Of a stretch of DNA of 32,717 nt, positions 22,452 to 30,821 are shown one piece after another (the first letter of the stretch is position 1; each line of letters starts with the position of its first letter). The notes below the pieces were generated by a model. That model saw nothing but the letters and a program-made list of their open reading frames with translations, did not search any database and had not been told where the DNA came from. A program made the position numbers and the translations under genes. The stretch comes from UBA1740 sp045587025 (GTDB lineage Bacteria > Bacillota > Clostridia > Oscillospirales > CAG-272): the NCBI GenBank assembly GCA_045587025.1, contig JAZNBK010000030.1, forward strand, positions 1-32,717, given 5' to 3'.

Positions 22452-22499
22452 GAATATGAAATTTTTAAAATTAAAAAAGATAAAAGGAGTAAAAAACCT

Positions 22500-22850
22500 A
22501 TGACAATCACTAAAAGAGAAGAAAGAAAAATTATAAATGAAATTGCGCCTGAAAATGGTAGCGGCCTCCTTCATTTAGATAAGCTTTTAGCGAAGGAAAC
22601 TCTGCCGAAAAGCGTAGCTTTGTATGCTCACGCTGTTTTGGAGCCGGACGCAGAGGTTGGTTTTCATATCCACACAGGAGAAAGTGAAACATATTACATA
22701 TTAAAAGGAATTGGCGAGTATAACAACGACGGACAGTTGAGCGAGGTCAAGGCGGGCGACGTAACGTTTACCTCAAGCGGACATGGACATGGAATTAAAA
22801 ACGTCGGCAGCGAGCCATTGGAATTCATGGCATTGATAGTTTTAGATTGA
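22500..22850 (+). CDS. Cupin-domain protein
   Basis: This single-domain cupin has 116 residues. Motif 1 appears as GFHIHTGESETYYILKGIG (about 59-77), with the metal-binding His-x-His and Glu; motif 2 is GDVTFTSSGHGHGIKNVG (about 86-103). Small cupins of this type bind a metal and a sugar or small ligand, or act as isomerases; the substrate is not evident. AAGGAG precedes the ATG by nine to ten bases. The next gene starts 23 bases downstream, so the two probably form an operon of sugar or polyol metabolism. Confidence 0.88.
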   Translation: MTITKREERKIINEIAPENGSGLLHLDKLLAKETLPKSVALYAHAVLEPDAEVGFHIHTGESETYYILKGIGEYNNDGQLSEVKAGDVTFTSSGHGHGIKNVGSEPLEFMALIVLD

Positions 22851-22873
22851 TTGTAATCGAGGAAGCCATATAA

Positions 22874-23851
22874 ATGAAAAACGTTAAATGGGGTATTCTC
22901 GGGACTGGGTTTGCAGCGAATAAATTTGCTCAGGCGGTTATGAACTCAGACAATTCCGAGCTTGTTGCCGTAGCATCGAGAAGAATGGAAACTGCGCAAG
23001 AGTTCGCTCAAAAATATAATATAAAAAAGTGTTTTTCAAGTTACAAAGAATTAGCGGATTTTGATGGAATAGATGCCGTGTATATTGCCTTGCCACATAC
23101 GTATCATGCAAGCAATACGAAGCTTTTTATTGAAGCGGGGAAGCATGTTTTTTGTGAAAAGCCCATCACTGTAAACGAAAAAGAGCTTTTGGATGTTATG
23201 GCGGTCGCGAGGGGAAAATCCGTGTTCGTAATGGAAGCTTTGTGGACCAGATTTTTGCCTGTAATCAACAAGATAAAAGAAGTGATAGATGATGGCGTGA
23301 TCGGTGATGTTTTAGAGGTCAGCGCAGATTTTTGCTACAATTTTTCTGATAGAACTAACCAATTGTTTGATAACGCTCGCGCAGGCGGTTCATTGCTTGA
23401 CGTCGGTGTTTACGGCATTAATTTCGCTTCAATTTTCTTGGGCGACAACGTTGTAGATATTAAAGCATCTGCCTATGTAAATGAGGGCGTTGATGAACGT
23501 CTTAATGCTTTGATATCCTATGAAGGCGGGAAAATGGCTCGCATTTCATCTGCGATTTCGCTTCAAAAGCCGGAATCTGCCTACATTTATGGTTCAAAAG
23601 GATATATTTTTGTGCCGACGTTTTACGGCGCATCGGAATTTGAAGTGAACGTTGACGACCATAATAAAAAATATATAGTTTCATTTAAAGGCAACGGATT
23701 TGAAGAAGAGATTGAAGAATGTAACAAATGCATTCTCTCCGGAAAATCTCAAAGCGATGTTATGCCGCTTTCGAAATCTCTGATTACTATGAAAATAATG
23801 GATGATATCAGAAAGAAAATCGGTGTATTCTATGACGCCGACAAAATTTAA
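22874..23851 (+). CDS. Gfo/Idh/MocA family NAD(P)-dependent oxidoreductase
   Basis: The 325-residue protein has an N-terminal Rossmann domain with GILGTGFAANKFAQ (8-21), SRR near residue 36-38, and AVYIALPHTYH before the family hallmark EKP (FCEKPITVNEKEL). The C-terminal alpha/beta substrate domain includes GGSLLDVGVYGINFA. Family members oxidise or reduce sugars, inositols and related diols. The closest style is the trans-1,2-dihydrobenzene-1,2-diol dehydrogenase or sugar dehydrogenase group, but the substrate is not determinable. AGGAAG precedes the ATG. It is the second gene after the cupin. Confidence 0.92.
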   Translation: MKNVKWGILGTGFAANKFAQAVMNSDNSELVAVASRRMETAQEFAQKYNIKKCFSSYKELADFDGIDAVYIALPHTYHASNTKLFIEAGKHVFCEKPITVNEKELLDVMAVARGKSVFVMEALWTRFLPVINKIKEVIDDGVIGDVLEVSADFCYNFSDRTNQLFDNARAGGSLLDVGVYGINFASIFLGDNVVDIKASAYVNEGVDERLNALISYEGGKMARISSAISLQKPESAYIYGSKGYIFVPTFYGASEFEVNVDDHNKKYIVSFKGNGFEEEIEECNKCILSGKSQSDVMPLSKSLITMKIMDDIRKKIGVFYDADKI

Positions 23852-23983
23852 GCGCCATAACTATAAGTTTATTTCTTGTTTTTCTGAATATTTAATTCAA
23901 TCTTTAAATATATTGTAATAATTTATACATATTAAGATTCTATAATTAAAGGTAAGTAATATTAAAAAGAGAGGAGAAGCGTG

Positions 23984-24511
23984 ATGGACTACTTTTTGTT
24001 GCAGGTCAGAGGATTCATTTTCTATTTTGCTACAGTAGGAATTTTAAGCCATGTAATAGGCGAAAGTCTGCCGAGAAGTCGTTTTCATTATGATTCTTGG
24101 CCATATAAATGCTTTTTGTGGGAGCAAGATGGGAATTTTTATAATAACGTCTTGAATATTCGTAAATGGCGAAAATATCTACCTGATAAAAGCAAGTTTC
24201 TGAAATCAATGTATAAAAAATCGCTCGGCGTAAATTTCGACGAGCTTCATTTAAAGCGTTTAATACAGGAAACCTGTGTTTCGGAATTTATTCACTCTCT
24301 TTTGATTTTGAGCTCACCCTTGGTTTTTGCTTTTATGGACGGTAAGAGCGCTCTCTTTTGCGCTATTGGCTTTGCTTTGTGTAATATACCTTTCATACTT
24401 ATTCAGAGATATAATAGACCAAAGCTCGTAAAACTGTATCACAACGTCCTTGAGAAAAAAAGCGATCCCTCTTGTATAATGGATGAAGAATTATGCCAAA
24501 AAAATATTTAA
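23984..24511 (+). CDS. CrtO-like (glycosyl-4,4'-diaponeurosporenoate acyltransferase family) membrane protein
   Basis: The 175-residue membrane protein matches the family annotated after staphyloxanthin CrtO. Conserved landmarks are NIRKWRKYLPDKSKF (about 61-75), QETCVSEFIHSLLILSSP (about 98-115) and NIPFILIQRYNRPKL (about 139-153). There are two or three membrane helices. Carotenoid genes are absent here, so it more likely acylates another glycolipid or lipid head group. GAGGAG precedes the ATG by seven bases; a GTG one codon earlier is too close. It overlaps the following lipid-kinase gene by 19 bases, so the two are coupled. Confidence 0.75.
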   Translation: MDYFLLQVRGFIFYFATVGILSHVIGESLPRSRFHYDSWPYKCFLWEQDGNFYNNVLNIRKWRKYLPDKSKFLKSMYKKSLGVNFDELHLKRLIQETCVSEFIHSLLILSSPLVFAFMDGKSALFCAIGFALCNIPFILIQRYNRPKLVKLYHNVLEKKSDPSCIMDEELCQKNI

Positions 24512-25386
24512 TAATTTTAAATCCAAAAGCCGGAGTGAAAAAGGCGAACCGATATCTTGCAGACGTTGTTGGAATATTCAATAAACAAGGTATATTTACG
24601 TCGGTTATGACTACCGACAAAAAAGGCGCAGGGAAAGCGATCGCCAAAGAATACGCGGAGCAGTTCGATGCGCTCGTCGCTATTGGCGGAGACGGAACTT
24701 TTAACGAGGTCGCCTCGGGACTTATAGAAAGCGGAGTTGACATTCCGATAGGTTATATTCCGGCAGGAAGCACAAATGATTTTGCTTCCGGTATAGGTCT
24801 TTCCAAAAACATTTTAGAAGCGGCAAAGGGAATAGTTAAAGGCAATATAAAGAGAATTGACGTAGGAACGTTTGATGACAGAATTTTCACCTACGTAGCA
24901 TCGTTTGGCGCATTTACCGAAACGTCCTATCAAACGCCGCAAAGCTTAAAAAATTCACTTGGCCACCTTGCCTACGTATTAGAAGGCATAAAGGACGTTC
25001 CTTCTATATTGCGCAGTGAAAATATGACTTTCAGAGCAAACGATGTTGAATTTTCAGGGAACTTTATTTTTGGCGCTATAAGCAATTCGACCTCGCTCGG
25101 AGGTCTACTAAAAATCAATAGAAAGTATGTAGATATCAGTGACGGTAAATTAGAGCTGCTATTGATAAAAAAACCTACAACGCCTATTGATTATGCGCAA
25201 ATTATCTATGCGCTAAACTCAGGAGAGTACGCAAAATGTCCGTTGATTTGCTTTTGCAGTACAGAAAAAGTTAGTATATCTTCAAGTAAAAGATTAAATT
25301 GGACTCTTGACGGCGAAGTCGAGCGCGCCAAGGAAATAAACGAGGTAAAAAATATTCCGCATGCAATCCAACTCTTTATCCCCTAA
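24493..25386 (+). CDS. Diacylglycerol-kinase family lipid kinase (DagK/YegS-like)
   Basis: The 297-residue soluble or membrane-associated kinase phosphorylates diacylglycerol or a related lipid. The N-terminal ATP-binding domain starts LIILNPKAGVKKA, followed by the signature IGGDGTFNEVASGL (about 63-76) and IPAGSTNDFA (about 93-102). The C-terminal beta-sandwich domain includes GAISNSTSLGGLLKI and ends with a Pro residue. It overlaps both neighbours, 19 bases with the acyltransferase and 26 bases with the PAP2 gene, forming a tight lipid cassette. In Gram-positive bacteria DgkB relatives recycle diacylglycerol from lipoteichoic acid synthesis; this could be its role. Confidence 0.92.
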   Translation: MPKKYLIILNPKAGVKKANRYLADVVGIFNKQGIFTSVMTTDKKGAGKAIAKEYAEQFDALVAIGGDGTFNEVASGLIESGVDIPIGYIPAGSTNDFASGIGLSKNILEAAKGIVKGNIKRIDVGTFDDRIFTYVASFGAFTETSYQTPQSLKNSLGHLAYVLEGIKDVPSILRSENMTFRANDVEFSGNFIFGAISNSTSLGGLLKINRKYVDISDGKLELLLIKKPTTPIDYAQIIYALNSGEYAKCPLICFCSTEKVSISSSKRLNWTLDGEVERAKEINEVKNIPHAIQLFIP

Positions 25387-26089
25387 AAAAAGAGGACTTT
25401 TGGCGCTGTTAAAAGCAAATCCTCACGTGTTTTTGTTAATATATTGGCTTGTCTACTTTATATTATTTATGATTGAGGAGCAGCTTATAACGGATAACTA
25501 TACACCGATTTATATACCGCTTGACGATAAAATTCCGTTTTGTAAGTGGTTCGCTATTCCTTATGCGATTTGGTATCCGTATATTATTCTTCCTTTGCTC
25601 TGGCTTATGGTAAAGAATATACCCGAGTTTAAACGACTTATGTGGTTTATTATGCTTACATATTCGATAACGCTCGTTATATACGCCGTTTTTCCGAACG
25701 GTCAGGATTTGAGACCGCAGACCGTTGAGGGAGATGGGCTTTTGGCAATTGCAATTCGTTTTCTGTATTCCTATGATACGAATACGAACGTTTGCCCCAG
25801 TATTCACGTTATAGGAACTCTTGCTTCAACCTTCGCTCTCATTCAAACCAAGATGGCTAAAAAATGGTGGAACGCACTTATTATCGCTATTTTTACCGTT
25901 TCTATATGCGCTTCTATCGTGTTTATGAAGCAACATTCCATTGTTGACCTTTTTGCAGGGGTGGCGCTTTCTGCCATAGCTTATCCTGTCATTTATAACA
26001 AAAAAATGAAAGCTATTGCAAACGGAAGCTCTGTTTTGCCTTTCTCCTTGAAAAAGAAAGAAGAAAAGAAAGTAGAAATTTACAAATAA
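25361..26089 (+). CDS. PAP2 family membrane phosphatase or phosphotransferase
   Basis: The 242-residue polytopic protein has about six membrane helices. The PAP2 active site appears as CPSIHV (about 144-149) and FMKQHSIVDLFAG (about 188-200), with conserved Ser, His and the final His-xxx-Asp; the first motif, KxxxxxxRP, appears as NGQDLRP. Relatives dephosphorylate phosphatidic acid or undecaprenyl pyrophosphate, or exchange lipid head groups. The tail is basic and cytoplasmic. It overlaps the kinase gene by 26 bases. GAGGT lies about 14 bases before the ATG, which is far, so coupling may matter. Confidence 0.88.
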   Translation: MQSNSLSPKKRGLLALLKANPHVFLLIYWLVYFILFMIEEQLITDNYTPIYIPLDDKIPFCKWFAIPYAIWYPYIILPLLWLMVKNIPEFKRLMWFIMLTYSITLVIYAVFPNGQDLRPQTVEGDGLLAIAIRFLYSYDTNTNVCPSIHVIGTLASTFALIQTKMAKKWWNALIIAIFTVSICASIVFMKQHSIVDLFAGVALSAIAYPVIYNKKMKAIANGSSVLPFSLKKKEEKKVEIYK

Positions 26090-26096
26090 AAAGATA

Positions 26097-26136
26097 CGTG
26101 GTATTCGCAAAAAAACGGATACCACGCTTTTTTATT
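26097..26136. terminator. Terminator of the lipid cassette, overlapping the end of the clpP-like gene
   Basis: CGTGGTATTCG (26097-26107) pairs with CGGATACCACG (26116-26126) with one G-T pair, and TTTTTT follows. The loop contains seven As, so it can act on both strands. Its T-run overlaps the last bases of the convergent gene. Confidence 0.88.
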
Positions 26137-26827
26137 CCGGTTTTTTCTGCGCCATTTCTCGCAATGCGCATAAGGCGTCTGAAAGCCCGCCCACAGAATC
26201 AATAAGACCGCACTCTACCGCCTGGTTTCCGTCAATAACCGAACCGACATCATTGGCGAGCTGGCGTGTTTCGCTCATAAGATTTCTCAGGTATTCTTCC
26301 TTGACGCTCGAATGTGACGTGATAAATGAAATAATCCTGTCCTGCATACGCCGTAAATAATCGAACGCCTGCGGTACTCCGATCACAAGTCCGCTCGTTC
26401 TGACGGGATGTATAGTCATGGTAGCGCTCGGTACTATAAAGGAGCGTTTAGCGGAAACCGCGAGCGGAACGCCTATTGAATGTCCTCCGCCAAGCACTAC
26501 GGAAACGGTCGGCTTTGTCATAGATGCGATAAGCTCGGAAATTGCGAGTCCTGCCTCTACGTCGCCGCCCATAGTATTCAGCATAATCAGCACGCCGCTT
26601 ATATCTTCGCTTTCTTCAAGAGAGACAAGCAGGGGGATAAGATGGTCGTATTTCGTCGCCTTTTGGTTGTTGTTTAATACGTAGTGTCCTTCGATTTGCC
26701 CTATAATGCTGATACAATAAAACGTTTCCCTTGAATTACAGATAATAGTACTGCCGCTTTTAAACATGTTGTCAACGCCTTGGTTGTTGTTTTGTTCATT
26801 TTCCTGATTTTCTTGATTAAAATTCAT
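26132..26827 (-). CDS. ClpP-family serine protease, TepA-like
   Basis: The 231-residue protein has an Asn/Gln/Glu-rich N-terminus (1-20) and a ClpP fold. The nucleophile S117 lies in GGGHSIGVPLA, where ClpP has a GxASM-type elbow, and H140 lies in TIHPVR; a later Asp (in NDVGSVIDG) can complete the triad. MLNTMGGDVEAGLAISELI matches the NSPGG-type oligomer strand. This pattern fits the TepA/YmfB branch of Bacillus and Clostridia rather than housekeeping ClpP; its function is poorly defined (membrane protein or SASP turnover has been proposed). AAGGA precedes the ATG. In Bacillus tepA is near spoIIIE; here the two are 16 kb apart. Confidence 0.85.
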   Translation of the reverse strand: MNFNQENQENEQNNNQGVDNMFKSGSTIICNSRETFYCISIIGQIEGHYVLNNNQKATKYDHLIPLLVSLEESEDISGVLIMLNTMGGDVEAGLAISELIASMTKPTVSVVLGGGHSIGVPLAVSAKRSFIVPSATMTIHPVRTSGLVIGVPQAFDYLRRMQDRIISFITSHSSVKEEYLRNLMSETRQLANDVGSVIDGNQAVECGLIDSVGGLSDALCALREMAQKKPE

Positions 26828-26887
26828 ATTTTTTTCCTTTTTTATGACATTTTATTTAGTTTTTACAATTTTATTTTCATTTACACA

Positions 26888-26916
26888 TTTACAAAACAAA
26901 AAACTTGTGGTATAAT
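26888..26916 (+). promoter_or_regulatory. Promoter of the pduL operon
   Basis: TTTACA (26888-26893), a 17-base spacer and TATAAT (26911-26916), about 43 bases before the pduL start. Confidence 0.85.
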
Positions 26917-26959
26917 ATGGGGTGTTTCAAAGTAATTAAATTTATCAAGGAGAAGAAAA

Positions 26960-27526
26960 ATGAAGAAGATTTTAGTTGAAACGTCTGCAAGACATATTCA
27001 TCTTAGCGACGAAGCATTAGAAGCTTTGTTTGGTAAGGGCGCAACTTTGACTAAAAAGAAGGATTTAAGTCAGCCCGGACAGTTCGCCTGTGAAGAAAAG
27101 GTGGAGCTTGTAGGTCCGAAATCATCTATGAAGGTGAGCGTTCTCGGTCCTGTAAGAAGCGCTACTCAGGTAGAGCTTTCTCTTACCGACGCTCGTGCGC
27201 TCGGAATTTCCGCGCCCGTTCGTGAAAGCGGAGATATTGCGGGTACTCCGGGTATCACTTTAAGAGGTCCTGCGGGTGAATACATAATTTCCGAGGGTGT
27301 TATTGCGGCAAAGCGTCATATCCATCTGACACCCGAAGCTGCCGAAGAATTCGGCGTTAGCGACAAGCAGATTGTAAAGGTTAAGCTCGATACCGAGCGT
27401 CCTCTCATTTTTGATGGCGTAGTAGTTCGCGTAAATAAAAATTTTGCTCCCGCTATGCACATTGATACCGACGAGTCAAATGCTTCCTGCGCTTTTGGAA
27501 ATGTTGACGGCGAAATTATTATTTGA
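26960..27526 (+). CDS. pduL: PduL-type phosphate acyltransferase
   Basis: This enzyme interconverts acyl-CoA and acyl-phosphate (propionyl or acetyl), linking fermentation to ATP formation. The 188-residue length and two-barrel layout fit PduL. Zinc ligands are in ARHIHLSDE (about 11-19) and AKRHIHLTPE (about 114-123), and the final motif is MHIDTDESNA (about 166-175). No signal for targeting to a microcompartment is obvious at the N-terminus, and no shell-protein gene lies nearby, so a housekeeping phosphotransacetylase role is likely. AAGGAG precedes the ATG. It leads an operon with the NifU-like and GGGtGRT genes. Confidence 0.94.
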   Translation: MKKILVETSARHIHLSDEALEALFGKGATLTKKKDLSQPGQFACEEKVELVGPKSSMKVSVLGPVRSATQVELSLTDARALGISAPVRESGDIAGTPGITLRGPAGEYIISEGVIAAKRHIHLTPEAAEEFGVSDKQIVKVKLDTERPLIFDGVVVRVNKNFAPAMHIDTDESNASCAFGNVDGEIII

Positions 27527-27548
27527 TAAAAAATAAGGAGATATAAAT

Positions 27549-28250
27549 ATGAGTAACATTGTATATTTATATGAAGTTGAAAATATGTGTGTAGTTGCCA
27601 AGGGCCCCCATCACGGACCGGCTCCTATTCCTGAAGAGGGAAAATGGGTACAAGCACGTGAAATTAAGGACATTTCCGCATACACTCACGGTGTGGGTTG
27701 GTGCGCGCCTCAGCAGGGAGCTTGTAAGCTCTCCCTTAACGTTAAGGATGGTATAATCGAAGAAGCGCTCGTTGAAACAATTGGATGCTCCGGAATGACA
27801 CATTCCGCTGCTATGGCAGCTGAAATTCTTCCCGGAAAAACCCTTCTCGAAGCGCTTAATACCGACCTTGTATGCGACGCTATAAACACTGCAATGAGAG
27901 AGCTCTTCTTGCAGATCGTTTACGGTCGCTCTCAGTCTGCTTTTTCTGAAGGCGGCTTGGTTATCGGCGCAGGTATGGAAGACCTCGGAAAAGGCGCGCG
28001 TTCTATGGTAGGTACTATGTACGGTACTAAAGCTAAGGGCGTCAGATATCTCGAAATGACAGAGGGCTACTGTACGAGAATGGCTCTCGATGCAGACGAC
28101 CAGGTTATCGGTTACGAGTTCGTTTCCCTCGGTAAAATGACCGACTTCATTAAAAAGGGAATGGAGCCTAACGAAGCATATGAAAAATCCAAGGGTACGT
28201 ACGGTAGATTTAACGAGGCCGTTAAATATATCGACCCTCGTAAAGAGTAA
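27549..28250 (+). CDS. NifU/IscU-like iron-sulfur scaffold protein, partner of GGGtGRT protein
   Basis: The 233-residue protein carries an IscU/NifU-N-like domain. LSLNVKDGIIEEALVETIGCSGMTHSAA (about 61-88) resembles the scaffold core, with C80 in the position of a cluster ligand; C52 and C59 lie in GWCAPQQGACK, and a later Cys in EGYCTRMAL. The family is usually found directly before a GGGtGRT gene, as here (18-base gap, strong GAGGAGGT site). Its exact role is unknown; a scaffold or a metal-bound partner are both possible. It follows pduL after 22 bases. Confidence 0.85.
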   Translation: MSNIVYLYEVENMCVVAKGPHHGPAPIPEEGKWVQAREIKDISAYTHGVGWCAPQQGACKLSLNVKDGIIEEALVETIGCSGMTHSAAMAAEILPGKTLLEALNTDLVCDAINTAMRELFLQIVYGRSQSAFSEGGLVIGAGMEDLGKGARSMVGTMYGTKAKGVRYLEMTEGYCTRMALDADDQVIGYEFVSLGKMTDFIKKGMEPNEAYEKSKGTYGRFNEAVKYIDPRKE

Positions 28251-28268
28251 TTGAGGAGGTAATATATA

Positions 28269-29267
28269 ATGGCTAAATTTGAAGGTTATGAAAGACGCGA
28301 AGCGAAAATACTCGCAGCTCTTAATGAATACGGTATTAAATCTATTGATGAGTGTAAGGAAATCTGCGACAGCTACGGCATAGATCCCTATAAAATCGTT
28401 GAAGAAACGCAACCTATTTGCTTTGAAAACGCAAAATGGGCGTATACGGTAGGCGCAGCTATCGCAATAAAGAAGGGTTGTAAGAAGGCGTCCGACGCCG
28501 CTGCCGCTATCGGTATCGGCTTGCAGTCGTTCTGCATCCCCGGCTCCGTTGCCGAAAACCGTAAGGTTGGTCTCGGTCACGGAAATCTCGGCGCTATGCT
28601 TCTTTCTGAAGAAACAGAGTGCTTCTGCTTCCTTGCAGGACACGAGTCCTTTGCGGCGGCTGAAGGCGCTATTAAGATTGCTCTTAACGCAAACAAGGTA
28701 AGAAAGAATCCTCTCCGCGTTATCCTTAACGGTCTTGGTAAGGATGCGGCTATGATTATTTCAAGAATAAATGGCTTTACATACGTTCAGACACAGTTTG
28801 ATCCCTATACCGAGGAAGTAAGTATTATAAAGGAAACCGCTTATTCCACAGGAGACAGAGCGAAGGTTAAATGCTACGGCGCGGACAGCGTTCCCGAAGG
28901 CGTCGCTATTATGCGTCTTGAAAATGTTGGAGTATCTATCACAGGTAACTCTACTAACCCTACTCGCTTCCAGCACCCCGTTGCAGGAACTTACAAGAAG
29001 TGGTGCAATGAGAACGGAAAGAAATATTTCTCCGTCGCTTCAGGCGGAGGTACGGGACGTACGCTTCATCCCGATAATATGGCAGCAGGTCCTGCTTCCT
29101 ACGGCATGACCGATACACTTGGAAGAATGCATGGCGACGCGCAGTTCGCCGGATCTTCCTCCGTTCCCGCTCACGTTGAAATGATGGGACTTATCGGTGC
29201 TGGTAACAACCCCATGGTTGGTATGACTGTTGCAGTGGCTGTTGCGATTGAAGAAAATTCGAAATAA
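28269..29267 (+). CDS. GGGtGRT protein (conserved, function unknown)
   Basis: The 332-residue protein is named for its motif SGGGTGRT (258-265), followed by the highly conserved LHPDNMAAGPASYGMTDTLG and SSSVPAHVEMMGLIGAGNNPMVG. Its first half has IGLQSFCIPGSVAENRKVGLGHGNLGAM. The protein looks soluble, without signal peptide. Gly-rich segments suggest binding of a nucleotide or phosphate ligand. It is found in Clostridia and some spirochaetes, next to the NifU-like partner. Here it shares an operon with pduL, which hints at a link to central acyl-phosphate or redox metabolism. A strong ribosome site and a terminator frame it. Confidence 0.88.
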   Translation: MAKFEGYERREAKILAALNEYGIKSIDECKEICDSYGIDPYKIVEETQPICFENAKWAYTVGAAIAIKKGCKKASDAAAAIGIGLQSFCIPGSVAENRKVGLGHGNLGAMLLSEETECFCFLAGHESFAAAEGAIKIALNANKVRKNPLRVILNGLGKDAAMIISRINGFTYVQTQFDPYTEEVSIIKETAYSTGDRAKVKCYGADSVPEGVAIMRLENVGVSITGNSTNPTRFQHPVAGTYKKWCNENGKKYFSVASGGGTGRTLHPDNMAAGPASYGMTDTLGRMHGDAQFAGSSSVPAHVEMMGLIGAGNNPMVGMTVAVAVAIEENSK

Positions 29268-29282
29268 TTTTTTAACCTATCC

Positions 29283-29320
29283 ATCCCATATTCTCATTAG
29301 AGAGTATGGGATTTTTTATT
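29283..29320 (+). terminator. Terminator of the pduL operon
   Basis: A 13-base-pair stem with one G-T pair (29283-29295 with 29300-29312) around the loop ATTA, followed by a T-run. Confidence 0.92.
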
Positions 29321-29325
29321 TAATC

Positions 29326-29354
29326 TTGTTTTATTTGAATTTATGTGATATAAT
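29326..29354 (+). promoter_or_regulatory. Promoter of the ureidoglycolate-lyase-like gene
   Basis: TTGTTT (29326-29331), a 17-base spacer and TATAAT (29349-29354). Confidence 0.75.
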
Positions 29355-29405
29355 TGTCTTATAATAACAAAAAAGTTATTTAATCATCTCAAAAGGAGTA
29401 CTATT

Positions 29406-29897
29406 ATGAAAACTATCAAGGCAACACCCATTACAAAAGAGAATTTTGCCGAGTTCGGTCAGTTTTACACAATGACAAGTCCCGACGGATATGCGCTCTG
29501 CGGAGAATTACATAAATTTTTCCCCGACCGTATCGTAGCAGACAGCAACCACAGAATAGGCTTTTCTCCTATCACGGTTAAAAAGCCCGAAAGAATGATT
29601 ATTACGCAGCAGGAATATCATACGACTACCTGGGAAATTATTCTTCCTCTCGACGACGATATGATTCTTCATTGCGCGCCTGCATCTGCGGGAATCCCCG
29701 TCACTGATTACGTGAAGGCGTTTATCGTTCCAAAAAACACGCTCATAAAGATGAATACTGCAATTTGGCATCTCGCTCCCTTGCCTGCGAATAACGACAA
29801 GCTTACAGCTATGATCGTCTTGCCCGAGTGTACCTATGCCAATGACTGCACGGTAGTAGATCTTGCGGAAGAAGAGCAGTTTGAAATAATTAAATAA
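29406..29897 (+). CDS. Ureidoglycolate lyase (AllA) family protein
   Basis: This 163-residue protein has a cupin-like beta barrel. The N-terminus TIKATPITKENFAEFGQF, the middle TQQEYHTTTWEIILPLDDD and the block KAFIVPKNTLIKMNTAIWHLAPLP follow the AllA pattern, where ureidoglycolate is split to glyoxylate and urea. No other purine-degradation gene is in the window, so the true substrate may differ. AAGGAG precedes the ATG. The gene is 51 bases upstream of the tcdA-like gene and may share its transcript. Confidence 0.75.
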   Translation: MKTIKATPITKENFAEFGQFYTMTSPDGYALCGELHKFFPDRIVADSNHRIGFSPITVKKPERMIITQQEYHTTTWEIILPLDDDMILHCAPASAGIPVTDYVKAFIVPKNTLIKMNTAIWHLAPLPANNDKLTAMIVLPECTYANDCTVVDLAEEEQFEIIK

Positions 29898-29948
29898 CAA
29901 CCGTTTTGCCGATAAAAATCCAGGCAGAACTGTTTTGAGGATGTAAAA

Positions 29949-30671
29949 ATGTATTCAAGGGAAGAACGGTTTGAAAGGACTGCTAATTTAATAGGTGAAA
30001 AATCTCTCGGCGTTCTTGAAAAGTCACGTGTCGCAGTATTTGGCTTGGGCGGAGTCGGTGGATATGCCGTAGAGGCGCTTGTACGTTCGGGCATTGGCGA
30101 ATTGGTGCTTATAGATTTTGACACTGTAAGCGTTTCAAATCTTAATCGGCAAATTATTGCGACCGAAAAGACGATCGGAATGAAAAAAACCGAGGCGACA
30201 TCAGCTAGAGCGTTATCAATCAATCCTGAAATCAAAATTACACAAATTTTTGAGTTTGTATCTGAAGAAAATATAGAGAGAATATTGAGAGAAACGAAAC
30301 CGCACTACATTATAGATGCAATAGACACCGTTTCTTCTAAAACGGAACTGATAGTAAAAGCTTGCGAACTAAACATTCCCATCATTTCTTCTATGGGAAC
30401 GGGGAACAAGCTCGATGCGTCAACCTTTCGCATTACCGATATTTCAAAGACCGATACCTGCCCGCTTGCACGTGTTATGAGAAAAAAATTGAAGGAACGC
30501 GGTGTTGAGCATATCGACGTCATTTACAGCAACGAAAAACCTATTCGACATCAGACGCAAAAAGAGGAGAACGGAAGGCATATTCCTGCATCGATTTCCT
30601 TTGTCCCTTCTGTTGCAGGTCTAATGCTTGGCGGTCATGTGATAAAACGATTGTTAGATAGTATAAATTGA
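29949..30671 (+). CDS. tcdA: tRNA threonylcarbamoyladenosine dehydratase (TcdA, ThiF/MoeB family)
   Basis: This E1-like enzyme uses ATP to cyclise t6A at position 37 of ANN-decoding tRNAs. The 240-residue protein has the adenylation-domain start VAVFGLGGVGGYAVEAL (about 27-43), then LIDFDTVSVSNLNRQI with the conserved Asp and Arg, and YIIDAIDTVSSK. TFRITDISKTDTCPLARVMR and the SISFVPSVAGLMLGGHVIK ending match TcdA rather than ThiF. GAGG lies eight bases before the ATG. The closing 15 residues are typical for the family. Confidence 0.92.
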   Translation: MYSREERFERTANLIGEKSLGVLEKSRVAVFGLGGVGGYAVEALVRSGIGELVLIDFDTVSVSNLNRQIIATEKTIGMKKTEATSARALSINPEIKITQIFEFVSEENIERILRETKPHYIIDAIDTVSSKTELIVKACELNIPIISSMGTGNKLDASTFRITDISKTDTCPLARVMRKKLKERGVEHIDVIYSNEKPIRHQTQKEENGRHIPASISFVPSVAGLMLGGHVIKRLLDSIN

Positions 30672-30736
30672 TAGTTTGATGAATTTTTTTGTGCAATTCG
30701 ACAATATAATTTGTTGCTTTTTTTACAAAAATCCTC

Positions 30737-30765
30737 TTTACAAACCGTTATATTTATGATATAAT
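30737..30765 (+). promoter_or_regulatory. Promoter of the lipoprotein gene
   Basis: TTTACA (30737-30742), a 17-base spacer and TATAAT (30760-30765). A five-base-pair hairpin (CTTGG/CCAAG, 30777-30795) lies at the start of the leader. Confidence 0.85.
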
Positions 30766-30821
30766 TTTTATACTAGCTTGGAAGCAATAACCAAGTACAT
30801 ATTATTTAAAGGAGAAAATTT

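Larger units (their letters stand above)
21994..22499. other. 506-base gap before the cupin gene
   Basis: The gap holds the leftward promoter of the unknown gene, the palindrome at 22039-22053, a possible gene remnant, hairpin array 3 and the rightward cupin promoter. The short span 22140-22220 shows nothing I can name. Confidence 0.5.

Noticed and set aside
27567..28643. Long leftward open frame of 358 codons
   Set aside because: It lies opposite the well-supported NifU-like and GGGtGRT genes, and its residues (many Phe, Cys, Arg, Ser) are typical of an antisense shadow.
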